Origin: Kordia algicida OT-1
GTDB lineage: Bacteria; Bacteroidota; Bacteroidia; Flavobacteriales; Flavobacteriaceae
Length of the DNA: 64,000 bases
Reading direction: 5' to 3'
Assembly: GCF_000154725.1 (NCBI RefSeq)
Contig: NZ_DS544873.1
Location: 4,003,085 to 4,067,084, forward strand
Positions 46,924 through 56,604 of the stretch are shown piece after piece. Numbering within the stretch: position 1 is the stretch's first letter; every line of letters begins with the position of its first letter. The position numbers were made by a program, and so were the translations under genes. The notes beneath the pieces were generated by a model, which saw nothing but the letters and a program-made list of their open reading frames with translations, had not been told where the DNA came from and did not search any database.

Positions 46924-47163
46924 TTATTCTTTTCGAGCGAAGTCGTTCATTTCCTTCAATTTATCCTTTGTAAGTATAAAATCTTCCTTCTTTTTGTTCT
47001 TATATCTGTGGTAAATAAATAGCGGCATCCAAATAAAAGAAAAGGTCAAAATGCACAATCCAATTACTTTTTTATCAAAGTTTTCTTCGGCAAATTCATA
47101 AGTATAGGCAAAAATTCCCACGCCCAATAATACAATAATAAGTATGATAAGAAAGTATTTCAT
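46924..47163 (-). CDS. Small two-helix membrane protein, unknown function
   Basis: The 79-aa protein has two predicted membrane helices (residues 3-22 and about 33-52, ending PLFIYHRYKNKKK) and a charged cytoplasmic tail (LKEMNDFARKE). It lies 16 nt downstream of the CLC gene on the same strand, so it is likely cotranscribed and might be an accessory subunit, which is a guess. No family was recognised. Confidence 0.6.
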   Translation of the reverse strand: MKYFLIILIIVLLGVGIFAYTYEFAEENFDKKVIGLCILTFSFIWMPLFIYHRYKNKKKEDFILTKDKLKEMNDFARKE

Positions 47164-47179
47164 TTATTTCTTGTTGAAT

Positions 47180-48952
47180 TTATCGTGTAAAAGTAATTAA
47201 CTTTCGTCTATATGCGGTTAATAATTTCGATTTTGAAACGAATCCGTAATATTTTCCATCTTTCAGAACGGGTAAATTCCAAGCACTGCTATCTTGAAAC
47301 TTTTTCATCACAGTTTTCATATTATCTTTTTCGTAAATAATATAATCGGGTGCATTATGCATAATGTCGTCTACGTGAAGCGAATCGTACAAAGAAGTAT
47401 CAAACATAAATTCGCGAATATCATCCAACACAATAATTCCTACCAAATTTTCATGTTCATCTACGACAGGAAATAAGTTTCGACTCGATTTCGCCACAGC
47501 TTCATGCAACATTTTCCCCAAAGTCATTTGCGGATGAATCGTGCTAAAGTTTTGCTCAATCACACTATCAAGCGCCATCAAAGTCAGTACAGTTTCATCT
47601 TTGTTATGCGTTAACAATTCGCCAGTTTCTGCTAATTCACGCGTATAAATGGTATAATTTAATAGATTTTTTGTGATTAAAAAGGAAATCGCACACGTCA
47701 ACATCAACGGAACGAACAAATCATAACCGCCTGTAATTTCTGCAATTAAGAAAATAGCAGTTAGTGGCGCATGTAAAACACCAGCAATCAATCCTGCCAT
47801 GCCAACTAAAGTAAAATTTGACTCTGAAACGTTAAATCCGAACTGATTGATAATTTTTGCAACCACATTTCCTAACGCACTTCCCATGACCATTGTTGGA
47901 ATAAAAATTCCACCAGAACCACCAGCAGCAAAGGTTGTGGTCATCGCAATGGCTTTAAAAATGGTAATTCCGATTAATAGTACAATAACTATCCAAATGT
48001 TTTCAGTGTAATTATCTAAAGGTGTTTTTCCTAAAGCTTCAATGTGGTTTCCGTCGAGCAGGTTGGTGATAAAACCGAAACCTTCTCCATACAACGGAGG
48101 AATAAAATACAACATCACACCAATAGTCAATCCACCAAAAATCAACTTATGTTTTTTCTTGCGAAAGCGTTCAAAGAATTTCGTAATGGCAAAGTGCATT
48201 TTGGTAAAGTAAATAGAAGCAAAGGCCGTTCCCACGCCAAGTGCAATATAAAAAGGAATGTCACTCAGTTGAAATTGCTCCGAAAGGGTAAAATTGAACA
48301 AGTTTTCATTCCCCAAGAAAAAATACGAAGTTACAACTGCCGAAACTGAAGCTAATAATAACGGAATTAAAGAAGTTAATGTTAAATCGAGACTGAACAC
48401 TTCTATCGCAAAAATAATGGCAGCAACGGGCGATTTAAAAATGGACGAAATGGCGCCAGCAGCAGCACAACCAATCAATAACATTCGTGTTTTACTGTTA
48501 ATGTGAAATAGTTTGCTAATGTTTGAGCTTATGGCCGAACCAGAAGCTACAGCAGGACCAAGCAATCCGACAGAACCACCAAAACCAACCGTTAACGGCG
48601 CAGTGATTAATGGTAAATATATTTTATAATTCGGAATGATGCCGGTGCGTTTTGATAAGGCGTAGAGAATAGACGAAATGGCGTGTTCGGTTTCCCTTTT
48701 AAAGACATATCGCAGTAAAACATAGACTAAAAAAAGTCCGATGACAGGTAAAATAAAATACAGTTGATTTTTAGAAAAGATGATTCCGTTTTCTAACAAT
48801 GCTTGAATTGAAAATGTGATGTTTTTAATCGTTACAGCCACCAAACCAGAACCCAAACCTACCAAAACGCTTAAAATATATACAAAGTTTTTGTTGGAAA
48901 TATGTTTATATCTCCAAATCAAAAAACGTGTAAAGCGTGATTTTTTAGTCAT
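47180..48952 (-). CDS. CLC family chloride channel with C-terminal CBS domains
   Basis: The 590-aa protein has the CLC membrane domain (about 20-430) with the selectivity motif GSGGIFIPTMVMG, followed by two CBS domains (about 455-585) that may sense nucleotides. The segment equivalent to GREGP of E. coli ClC reads GLLGP, so the gating Glu (Glu148 in ClC-ec1) is Leu131. The internal proton Glu (Glu203) is Val185 (FAIEVFS). In studied CLCs, loss of both glutamates gives uncoupled, channel-like chloride conductance. A near-consensus -7 box TATCTTTA lies upstream. Confidence 0.88.
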   Translation of the reverse strand: MTKKSRFTRFLIWRYKHISNKNFVYILSVLVGLGSGLVAVTIKNITFSIQALLENGIIFSKNQLYFILPVIGLFLVYVLLRYVFKRETEHAISSILYALSKRTGIIPNYKIYLPLITAPLTVGFGGSVGLLGPAVASGSAISSNISKLFHINSKTRMLLIGCAAAGAISSIFKSPVAAIIFAIEVFSLDLTLTSLIPLLLASVSAVVTSYFFLGNENLFNFTLSEQFQLSDIPFYIALGVGTAFASIYFTKMHFAITKFFERFRKKKHKLIFGGLTIGVMLYFIPPLYGEGFGFITNLLDGNHIEALGKTPLDNYTENIWIVIVLLIGITIFKAIAMTTTFAAGGSGGIFIPTMVMGSALGNVVAKIINQFGFNVSESNFTLVGMAGLIAGVLHAPLTAIFLIAEITGGYDLFVPLMLTCAISFLITKNLLNYTIYTRELAETGELLTHNKDETVLTLMALDSVIEQNFSTIHPQMTLGKMLHEAVAKSSRNLFPVVDEHENLVGIIVLDDIREFMFDTSLYDSLHVDDIMHNAPDYIIYEKDNMKTVMKKFQDSSAWNLPVLKDGKYYGFVSKSKLLTAYRRKLITFTR

Positions 48953-49001
48953 TAGGAATGTTAGAATTTTAATTTTCTAATTAAAGATACTCAAAACTAA
49001 A

Positions 49002-49037
49002 AAAGCTGTTTGAATAATTAGGTATTCAAACAGCTTT
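49002..49037 (-). terminator. Strong hairpin terminator after the His-rich lipoprotein gene
   Basis: A perfect 15-bp stem aaagctgtttgaata / tattcaaacagcttt with a 6-nt loop; a U-rich tract follows on the minus strand. Confidence 0.82.
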
Positions 49038-49057
49038 AAAATTTTTAGAAGGCAAGA

Positions 49058-49579
49058 CTATTTTTTGTCTTCCTCTTTATTTTTGTCGTGTTCTTTCAAC
49101 ATCATTTCGTGCTGTTCGCTCATTTTTTTGTGTTCTTCAATCATCATTTCATGTTCTTTTTCCATTTTTTCATGTTCTTCCGCCAATTTATCGTGCTCTG
49201 CTTTAATTTCTTCTACAGATTTCTCACCAGAAGTGTGTGCTTCTTCAATTTTTTCATGTGATTTGATAAGTTCTTCGTGACGCTTTAAAATATCTGAATG
49301 CTTGTCAATTACTTTTTGATGTTGCATTTCAAAAGCTGTGTGTTTGCCTTCTCCAACAATACTATCAATTGCTTGATGTTTCTTTTTCCATTCTTCGTGT
49401 TTAGCTTCAAAACTAGCGTGTTCTTTTTCAAAAACTTCATGGATAGAATCCATTTTTTGATGCGCTTCGACTAATTCTTTATGCATTTTCTCTGCTTCTT
49501 TGTTGTCACAACTTTGAAAAGCCAATGTAGAACATATCATTACGATTGCAACAGCTAAACGGGTTTTTTGTAGTTTCAT
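49058..49579 (-). CDS. His-rich coiled-coil lipoprotein, unknown function
   Basis: The 173-aa lipoprotein has signal peptide and lipobox LAFQSC. The mature part is almost entirely charged alpha-helix built of heptads such as EHEKMEKEHEMM and EEHKKMSEQHEMM, with a His recurring about every seven residues (about 20 His in total). It probably forms a long trimeric or dimeric coiled coil anchored to the membrane, like an Lpp-type spacer; the regular His faces could bind metal or respond to pH. It is monocistronic, with a -7-like TATCTTTA (49621-49628) and a strong terminator. Function is not known. Confidence 0.72.
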   Translation of the reverse strand: MKLQKTRLAVAIVMICSTLAFQSCDNKEAEKMHKELVEAHQKMDSIHEVFEKEHASFEAKHEEWKKKHQAIDSIVGEGKHTAFEMQHQKVIDKHSDILKRHEELIKSHEKIEEAHTSGEKSVEEIKAEHDKLAEEHEKMEKEHEMMIEEHKKMSEQHEMMLKEHDKNKEEDKK

Positions 49580-49921
49580 AATCCTTCTTATTTATTAGTG
49601 ATTTGTTTGGGTTATTGTTTTAAAGATAGAGTTCATTTTAATAAAAGATGAATATACTTCCTTAAGTTTCTCGAAATTATAACATTACGTGAAGAATTCA
49701 AAAGTTATTTAAGAATTATAGTATGTATCTAGTATATACTACCTAACTAGATAAATCGTACTTGACAAAATAAATTCTTACAAAATTTAAGAAAATTACT
49801 ATATTTGAAGTAACCTGAGCATATAAGTATATAATTTTTTTAGTGAAAGCTTTATTAAGCATTTTAAATATTAGAAGTATTAACCTGATATAGAGGATTG
49901 TAATAACAGTCAATAAAAATT
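49580..49921. other. AT-rich gene-free region
   Basis: Between the divergent lipoprotein gene and the small membrane protein gene only the -7-like box near 49621 and short AT palindromes (tagtatatacta near 49736-49750) are seen. No gene or RNA was recognised. Confidence 0.5.
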
Positions 49922-50167
49922 ATGAAGAAAATTATTAAATATATACCGTTAGCACTTTTAGTGATTCATCTTATTTTTTTTAAAAATTATTATCAAGATG
50001 AGTTCACATATCAAATGCTTTCTCTTGCTATTATATTTCTAATAACATTACCAATATTGATTCATTCTTTTAAAAAAGATATAAAATCAAATATAAAAAC
50101 AAAGCTTATTCTTTTATCTGTTTCGTTATTGATAACGTTGGCAATTTCTTTCTTTAGACTTACATAA
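49922..50167 (+). CDS. Small hydrophobic membrane protein, unknown function
   Basis: The 81-aa protein has three predicted membrane helices (about 6-21, 32-49 and 60-78), with Lys-rich loops. It has no family resemblance I recognise. It stands alone between AT-rich DNA and the repeat element at 50216. Coding potential is supported by its regular start (MKKIIKYIPLALLVIH) and hydrophobic pattern, not by context. Confidence 0.5.
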   Translation: MKKIIKYIPLALLVIHLIFFKNYYQDEFTYQMLSLAIIFLITLPILIHSFKKDIKSNIKTKLILLSVSLLITLAISFFRLT

Positions 50168-50215
50168 AAAGTGTAAAAAAATTACATATAACCTGTTGTG
50201 CATTTAGATTAAATT

Positions 50216-50336
50216 CGTCAATTCGAGTGAATTTTACGATTGAAAATGAGTAAAATTAGTATCGAGAATAGAATTTTTAATACGAAATAAGTTCTCAATA
50301 CGATTTTTCGTTTCTCAAAATCACTCGAACTGACGT
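50216..50336. repeat. Palindromic MITE-like intergenic element
   Basis: The 15-bp terminal inverted repeats cgtcaattcgagtga (50216-50230) and tcactcgaactgacg (50321-50335) match at 14 of 15 positions. Inside, gtatcgagaa and ttctcaatac form a second imperfect inverted pair. Half copies occur at 40627-40670 and 61485-61526. Confidence 0.7.
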
Positions 50337-50384
50337 CTCAGTAAATAGTTTAGTTATAAATGCACAATGAGTTACTTTGACTAA

Positions 50385-50412
50385 AAAAACCCTGCAAATT
50401 TGCAGGGTTTTT
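50385..50412 (-). terminator. Terminator of aspS
   Basis: A perfect palindrome with arms aaaaaccctgcaaa / tttgcagggttttt; a U-run follows on the minus strand, 28 nt beyond the aspS stop. Confidence 0.85.
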
Positions 50413-50440
50413 GTATTTATAAAACATGAATTAGGATAAC

Positions 50441-52195
50441 TTAGCTTTGTATATTGAGCTTTATACTTAATTCTTTTAATTGTTCGTCATCAATAGGTGC
50501 CGGCGCATCAATCATGACATCACGACCTGAATTGTTTTTTGGGAATGCAATAAAATCACGAATCGTTTCTTGTCCGCCCAAAATTGCCACCAATCTATCC
50601 AAACCAAAAGCCAATCCTCCATGTGGTGGCGCTCCGTATTGGAAAGCGTCCATTAAAAATCCAAACTGCGCTTTTGCTTCTTCTTCGGTAAATCCTAAAT
50701 GCTTAAACATGATCGCTTGTATTTCTTTGTCGTGAATACGAATAGAACCACCACCAATTTCATTTCCGTTTAAGACCAAATCGTATGCATTTGCTTTTAC
50801 ATCGCCAGGATTGGTGTCTAATAATTCTAACTGACCAGGTTTTGGAGACGTAAACGGATGGTGCATGGCGTGATAATGTCCTGTTTCTTCATCTAGTTCT
50901 AATAATGGGAAATCCATTACCCAAAGTGGTGCGAATTCTTCTGGATTACGCAAATTCAAGCGTTCTGCTAACTCCATACGCAAAGCACTTAGTTGTGCAC
51001 GAACTTTATTGGTATGTCCAGATAGTACACAGATCAAATCACCTGCTTTTGCACCAGTAACATCTGCCCATTTTGCCAAATCTTCTTGGTCGTAAAATTT
51101 ATCTACCGAAGATTTAAAGCTTCCGTCTTCATTACATTTTACATATACCATTCCTAACGCGCCAACTTGTGGACGTTTTACCCAATCAATGAGTTTGTCA
51201 ATTTCTTTACGAGTGTAACTTGCGCCACCAGGAACTGCGATTCCAACAACCAATTCTGCTGAATTGAATACTTTAAAATCTTTGTGTTGTGCAACTTCGT
51301 TTAATTCGCCAAACTCCATTCCGAAACGAATATCTGGTTTGTCGTTTCCGTAGGTTTTCATCGCGTGATCGTAGGTCATTCTTGGGAATTTATCGATTTC
51401 AATTCCTTTGATTTCTTTGAGTAAATGACGCGTTAATCCTTCAAAAACGTTTAGAATATCTTCTTGCTCCACAAACGCCATTTCGCAGTCAATTTGCGTA
51501 AATTCTGGTTGTCTGTCGGCACGTAAATCTTCATCGCGGAAACATTTTACAATCTGAAAATATTTGTCCATTCCGCCAACCATCAATAACTGTTTGAAGG
51601 TTTGTGGCGATTGTGGCAAGGCGTAAAATTGCCCTTCATTCATACGAGATGGCACCACAAAATCGCGTGCGCCTTCTGGTGTCGATTTGATTAAATACGG
51701 TGTTTCTACTTCTATAAATTCTTGCGAAGACAAATACTTACGTACTTCCATCGTTACTTTATGACGAAATATCAAACTGTCTTTTACAGGATTACGACGA
51801 ATATCTAAGTAGCGATATTTCATTCGAATATCTTCTCCACCATCAGTTTCATCTTCAATCGTAAATGGAGGCAATAAGGAAGCATTTAAAACCGTTAATT
51901 CTTTCACTAAAATTTCAATGTCTCCTGTTGGAATGTTTGGATTTTTCGAAGCACGTTCAATCACTTCACCTTTTACCTGAATGACAAATTCTCTACCAAG
52001 CGTTTTTGCTTTTTCAAAAATATCGGCTGGTGTGCGTTCTTCATCAAAAATTAATTGTGTGATTCCGTAGCGATCGCGAAGATCGACCCAAATCATAAAA
52101 CCTTTATCTCTAGACTTTTGAACCCAACCTGCTAAGGTAACTTCTTGTGTAATGTGTGATGCTCTTAGTTCACCACAACTATGTGATCTGTACAT
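50441..52195 (-). CDS. aspS: Aspartyl-tRNA synthetase
   Basis: The 584-aa class II synthetase of the bacterial type has an N-terminal OB-fold anticodon domain ([21 protein letters not shown]), motif 2 [18 protein letters not shown], a bacterial GAD insertion (about 280-420), and motif 3 [14 protein letters not shown] near the C-terminus. It charges tRNA-Asp with aspartate in the cytoplasm. Length is normal for the family (about 585). It is monocistronic with a -7 box and a terminator. Confidence 0.97.
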   Translation of the reverse strand: MYRSHSCGELRASHITQEVTLAGWVQKSRDKGFMIWVDLRDRYGITQLIFDEERTPADIFEKAKTLGREFVIQVKGEVIERASKNPNIPTGDIEILVKELTVLNASLLPPFTIEDETDGGEDIRMKYRYLDIRRNPVKDSLIFRHKVTMEVRKYLSSQEFIEVETPYLIKSTPEGARDFVVPSRMNEGQFYALPQSPQTFKQLLMVGGMDKYFQIVKCFRDEDLRADRQPEFTQIDCEMAFVEQEDILNVFEGLTRHLLKEIKGIEIDKFPRMTYDHAMKTYGNDKPDIRFGMEFGELNEVAQHKDFKVFNSAELVVGIAVPGGASYTRKEIDKLIDWVKRPQVGALGMVYVKCNEDGSFKSSVDKFYDQEDLAKWADVTGAKAGDLICVLSGHTNKVRAQLSALRMELAERLNLRNPEEFAPLWVMDFPLLELDEETGHYHAMHHPFTSPKPGQLELLDTNPGDVKANAYDLVLNGNEIGGGSIRIHDKEIQAIMFKHLGFTEEEAKAQFGFLMDAFQYGAPPHGGLAFGLDRLVAILGGQETIRDFIAFPKNNSGRDVMIDAPAPIDDEQLKELSIKLNIQS

Positions 52196-52216
52196 GTGTA
52201 TGCGATTTTAAAAGCG

Positions 52217-52224
52217 CAAATTTA
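52217..52224 (-). promoter_or_regulatory. -7 element (TAAATTTG) of aspS
   Basis: The minus-strand TAAATTTG fits TAnnTTTG, 21 nt upstream of the aspS ATG. No clear -33 TTTG is seen. Confidence 0.5.
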
Positions 52225-52594
52225 ATGGTTTTTAGTGGATGATGTGTGTTGGAAAGGAAAAATTAATTCGAAATTGAAAAGGAAGTTGTATTTAACTTAA
52301 ACATCTTCACAAAAATCAATAAAAATAGTTTTATATAAAGGATGAAATTTTTGTGCTTTTGATTCCGCGTATTAACATTAAGAAGGCAGCTATAAAATCT
52401 GAAATTCTTAATATATAGTATCTTTTTTCTTGTTGAAAGTTATGAATTGTTAACAAATCAATTATTTGATTATTAAGTTTTTACCGCTGCAGTGTTAATT
52501 TAATGTTACGTAATTGTTGCTTAAAAGTAAAAAAAAGGTTATGTTTGTAATGTAATTATTAACAAAGTCCTCAAATCATTTAAAAAATATATAT
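52225..52594. other. Gene-free region between aspS and the MORN-like gene
   Basis: About 370 bp of AT-rich DNA; only the promoter at 52514-52547 is recognised. No ORF or RNA signature is visible. Confidence 0.5.
52514..52547 (+). promoter_or_regulatory. Full Bacteroidota promoter for the MORN-like gene
   Basis: TTGTTG (52514-52519), a 20-nt spacer and TATGTTTG (52540-52547) match the -33/-7 consensus. The -7 box ends 47 nt before the ATG. Confidence 0.7.
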
Positions 52595-52954
52595 ATGAAA
52601 AAGTTACTTTTAATAGCAGTTTTCCTAGTTTCAGGAACAATTGCATTCGCACAAAACAACGATAAGCCTAAGTTAGAGAAAAAGGGAGATTTGATTGAAG
52701 CTACTTATTACCATGATAATGGAGAAGTAGCACAAATTGGTTTTTTCAATCTGAAAGGTAAGTTACAAGGAGAATGGAAATCTTTTGATGCTAACGGAAA
52801 GAAAACTGCCGTTGGAAATTACGAGAACGGAAAAAAAGTTGGAAAATGGTTTTTTTGGAACACCAATCAACTTAGCGAAGTAGATTATTCTGGAAGTAAA
52901 GTTAAAAACGTAAATACTTGGCAGCGTACAAGTTCAGTTGTAAGCAATAAGTAA
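52595..52954 (+). CDS. Secreted MORN-like repeat protein
   Basis: The 119-aa exported protein has signal peptide MKKLLLIAVFLVSGTIAFAQ and two to three YwqK/MORN-like repeats (YYHDNGEVAQIGFFN, WKSFDANGKKTAVGNYENGKKVGKWFFW). These beta-hairpin repeats are common in small flavobacterial exported proteins and often bind membranes or peptidoglycan-associated partners; the function here is unknown. It has a full promoter and a hairpin shared with the convergent RND gene. Confidence 0.75.
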   Translation: MKKLLLIAVFLVSGTIAFAQNNDKPKLEKKGDLIEATYYHDNGEVAQIGFFNLKGKLQGEWKSFDANGKKTAVGNYENGKKVGKWFFWNTNQLSEVDYSGSKVKNVNTWQRTSSVVSNK

Positions 52955-52972
52955 GTATTTTTACAATTATAG

Positions 52973-53009
52973 AAAAATCCCGAAGTCTTTTATAGATTTC
53001 GGGATTTTT
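52973..53009. terminator. Bidirectional terminator between the MORN-like and RND genes
   Basis: A 15-bp stem aaaaatcccgaagtc / gatttcgggattttt (one G-U pair) with a 7-nt loop and A/T runs on both sides. Confidence 0.85.
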
Positions 53010-53032
53010 TGTTTTTATATGTTATCGAATGA

Positions 53033-56000
53033 TTAAACTGTTTCTACAGGCAAATCTATTTCATTGATGTCTATGTCGTCGTCTCCTTCGCTTCTGGTTT
53101 GCGGAAGTTTTTCTTGTTCAATTTCTGGGCGCTTGCTTTTAAATGCCCAGAATTTGAATTTTGTGATGAGGAAAAATAGTATTGGAACAATAATTAATGT
53201 TAAGAACGTTGCAATGATTAATCCGTAGATTACTGTCCAAGCTAGTGGTCCCCAGAAAATTACGTTGTCTCCACCAATGTATATTTTCGGATCAAAGTCA
53301 CTAAATAGTGAGAAGAAATCAATATTAAATCCGATCGCCAATGGAATTAATCCTAAAACGGTTGTAATTGCCGTTAATAATACAGGACGCAAACGCGCTT
53401 TTCCACTTCGTACGACAGCTTCAAATACATGATTGATCGGTAAATATTTGTCATCAGGAATGTCTAATTCTTCCTTTTTACGATCAATCAATAATTGATT
53501 GTAATCGAGTAAAACCACTCCGTTATTTACTACAATTCCCGCCAAGGAAATAATTCCCATCATGGTCATCATAATTACGAATGGCGCACCTGTGATTAAA
53601 ATTCCACCGAAAACACCAATTAAACTCAAAAATATCGCAATCATAATGATGGTTGGTTTTGAGATAGAACTAAACTGGAAAACTAAGATTAACATAATTA
53701 AACCTAAACCAGCAAAAAATGCACTTCCTAAAAAGGCTTGTTGCTTGTCTTGTTCTTCAATTTGTCCTGTATAGTCAATTTCAATTCCATCAGGTTTAAA
53801 TTCTGTCATTTCTGCCTGAATCTGAGATACAATTGCTCCTGCATCTGTAAAACCTGGTGCCAAACCAGAATATACCGTTACAATACGTTTTTTCTGTTTG
53901 TGCTTTATGGCACTAAAACCAGACGTATTACGTTGTTTCACTACAGCAGAAAGAGGAATTTCTTTTAATTGTCCCATCTGGTTTCTGAAAATCAATTTTT
54001 GATTGAATAGTGAACTAATGTTGTATCGGTTGTCTTCATTGAATCGAACATAGATATCATAATCTTCTCCGTCTTCTTTGTACACAGACGCTTTTGCACC
54101 AAATAGTGAGTTTCGTAATTGTTGACCGATTTGTGCCGCAGAAACACCTAATTCTCCTGCTTTTTCTCTGTCGATTACCACTTGCATGGCAGGTTTTCCT
54201 TTATTTACGTCAATTTTTAATTCTTCAATTCCTGCAATGTTTTTAGAATTGACAATTTCACGAAAACGTTCTGCTTCCAAAATAAGTTGTGTATAGTCTT
54301 CTCCTTCCAATTCGATGTTGATTGGATAACCTACTGGCGGACCAACGGCATCTTTTTCAACCGAAATAGCAACTCCTGGATAAATTCCTTTTAATGCCTC
54401 TGTAACTTTTTGACGCAACACTTCACTGTCTTCGCCACGTCGGAATTTGTATTCACGCATGGAAGCTGTAATTTTTCCTTTGTGTGGCATTTCTGCTGCC
54501 GAACCACCATCCGTTTGTGGGTTTCCAGCTCCTTCACCAACTTGTGATACCGCAGATTCTACCAAGAAATTGTAGCCATTGTCCATGTATTCATCACCAT
54601 TTAAAACGGTATACACACGCTTTTCAATGTCTTTGGTGATTTTGTTGGTTTTTTCAATGGAAGTTCCTTGCGGATATTCGATGTAGACAATAATTTGATT
54701 CGGTTTGTTGTCTGGGAAAAATTCTACTTTGGTACGTTTGCTCGACATTGAAACTACGAAAAGTCCAACCGCCACAAATAATAGTACAAACGTTCCGGCT
54801 GTTAATACATAAGGTCTCCAACTGCTAAGCGCAAAACGCAGGAAGCGTTCGTAGGTACGTTCTAACCAAGATAAAATTCTGTTTTGGAAGAAACGCGCCA
54901 TTGGTTTTAGTACATATTTGTATATCCAGAACATCATTGCAATAAAAATGAATAGTGTTCCCAAGCCTTTTACAGCGCCACCAATTAGTATACATAATAT
55001 ACCAATGATTCCTAGGACAACACTTATAATGATGAGTTGGCGTACTTTTAGTTTGCGTTCTCCAACTTCCATAAATTGCGATACCATTAACGAGTTGATA
55101 AAGATGGCAACGAATAGGGAAGAACCTAATACGACAGAAAGCGTAATAGGGAAATAGATCATAAATTGTCCCATAGTTCCTGGCCACATTCCAAGTGGAA
55201 CAAAGGCAGCAACTGTTGTTAAGGTAGAAATGATAATTGGAAATGCAATTTCGCCAATCCCTTTTTTGGCAGCTTGTATGCGCGACATTCCTTCTTCATC
55301 CATTAAACGATATACGTTTTCTACCACTACAATTCCGTTATCAACCAACATTCCTAATCCCATAATTAAGGCAAAAAGAATCATGGTGTTCATGGTGTAA
55401 CCGAATAGATTTAGAATGACAAACGACATGAACATTGACATCGGAATTGCCAATCCTACGAATAACGCGTTTCTGAATCCTAAGAAAAACATTAACACAA
55501 ATACAACTAAGATGATTCCGAAGATAATATTGTTTACTAAGTCATTTACTTGGTTGATGGTTTTTTCAGATTGATCGTTGGTGATGGAAATATCTAAGTC
55601 TTCATGCGCCTTTTTGAAATCGTCAATGATAACATTTATCTGTTCTGCGGCAGCGACCATGTTTTCTCCAGCACGTTTTTTTACATCAAGCATCACCACA
55701 TCACGTGCTATTATAGTTGGATCATCCGAAAATTTACGTGCGTACGTTGTTTTGTCTTCTTCTTTAAAAGTAACTTTGGCAATGTCGCGAAGGTATACAG
55801 GTCCGTTGAGCGATTTTACCACAAAATCATTGAGTTCTTGCGGTGTTTCAATTTCCCCAATGGTTCTAATAGTACGTCTTTGTCCAGAAGAAATTAAGTT
55901 TCCGGCTGAAATGGTAACGTTTCCATTGGCAATTGCTCCACGAATATCATCAAAGTTGACTTGTGCTGCGGTCATTTTGTAAATATCAACAGCAACTTCT

Positions 56001-56590
56001 ATTTCTTTTTCTTGTGCACCACGAATATCTACTTGTTTGATTTCCTTTAAATCTTCAATATCATCTTGCAGGTCTTCAGCAAATTCTTTGAGTTTTTCCA
56101 CTGGATAATCTCCTGAAATATTGATGTTTAGAATAGGTTGTTCTTCCGAAAGATTTAGATTGAAAATATTCGGTTCTACTTTTGCACCGTTGAATGTTGG
56201 CCAATCTTCACCACCTTTTTCTGCATCAACTTCGTCTTTTACTTTCAACTTTGCAGATTCGACGCTGATTTTATCATCAAATTCCACAACGATGATTCCG
56301 TAATCTTCTTGTGAAGTAGAGGTAACTTCGACAACGCCGCTTATATTTTTGAGTCGATCTTCTAGTGGATCGACAATTAGTTTTTCTACATCTTCTGCCG
56401 TATTTCCACGATAAATTGTACTTACGTAGATTTTGGTTTCAATAACTTCTGGGAAATTTTCCCTTGGCATACTAAAGTACGCAGAGATTCCCAGAACGAG
56501 AATTAGGCCCATTATAATGTAGATAATGGTTTTATTATCTATCGCCCAAGAGGACAAAATGAACTCTTTATTTGTTTTTTTGTTCGCCAT
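53033..56590 (-). CDS. RND efflux transporter, inner-membrane pump
   Basis: The 1185-aa AcrB-like proton antiporter has the two periplasmic porter halves and about twelve core membrane helices. The proton relay is Asp417 in helix 4 (MGLGMLVDNGIVVVENVYR). It is about 140 residues longer than AcrB, and residues 518-560 contain an extra hydrophobic hairpin between the usual helices 6 and 7. It pumps unidentified hydrophobic compounds with the MFP and TolC partners. It starts 14 nt after the MFP gene stop and is the last gene of the tetR operon. Confidence 0.92.
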   Translation of the reverse strand: MANKKTNKEFILSSWAIDNKTIIYIIMGLILVLGISAYFSMPRENFPEVIETKIYVSTIYRGNTAEDVEKLIVDPLEDRLKNISGVVEVTSTSQEDYGIIVVEFDDKISVESAKLKVKDEVDAEKGGEDWPTFNGAKVEPNIFNLNLSEEQPILNINISGDYPVEKLKEFAEDLQDDIEDLKEIKQVDIRGAQEKEIEVAVDIYKMTAAQVNFDDIRGAIANGNVTISAGNLISSGQRRTIRTIGEIETPQELNDFVVKSLNGPVYLRDIAKVTFKEEDKTTYARKFSDDPTIIARDVVMLDVKKRAGENMVAAAEQINVIIDDFKKAHEDLDISITNDQSEKTINQVNDLVNNIIFGIILVVFVLMFFLGFRNALFVGLAIPMSMFMSFVILNLFGYTMNTMILFALIMGLGMLVDNGIVVVENVYRLMDEEGMSRIQAAKKGIGEIAFPIIISTLTTVAAFVPLGMWPGTMGQFMIYFPITLSVVLGSSLFVAIFINSLMVSQFMEVGERKLKVRQLIIISVVLGIIGILCILIGGAVKGLGTLFIFIAMMFWIYKYVLKPMARFFQNRILSWLERTYERFLRFALSSWRPYVLTAGTFVLLFVAVGLFVVSMSSKRTKVEFFPDNKPNQIIVYIEYPQGTSIEKTNKITKDIEKRVYTVLNGDEYMDNGYNFLVESAVSQVGEGAGNPQTDGGSAAEMPHKGKITASMREYKFRRGEDSEVLRQKVTEALKGIYPGVAISVEKDAVGPPVGYPINIELEGEDYTQLILEAERFREIVNSKNIAGIEELKIDVNKGKPAMQVVIDREKAGELGVSAAQIGQQLRNSLFGAKASVYKEDGEDYDIYVRFNEDNRYNISSLFNQKLIFRNQMGQLKEIPLSAVVKQRNTSGFSAIKHKQKKRIVTVYSGLAPGFTDAGAIVSQIQAEMTEFKPDGIEIDYTGQIEEQDKQQAFLGSAFFAGLGLIMLILVFQFSSISKPTIIMIAIFLSLIGVFGGILITGAPFVIMMTMMGIISLAGIVVNNGVVLLDYNQLLIDRKKEELDIPDDKYLPINHVFEAVVRSGKARLRPVLLTAITTVLGLIPLAIGFNIDFFSLFSDFDPKIYIGGDNVIFWGPLAWTVIYGLIIATFLTLIIVPILFFLITKFKFWAFKSKRPEIEQEKLPQTRSEGDDDIDINEIDLPVETV

Positions 56591-56604
56591 GTTAGTTTCG
56601 ATTA

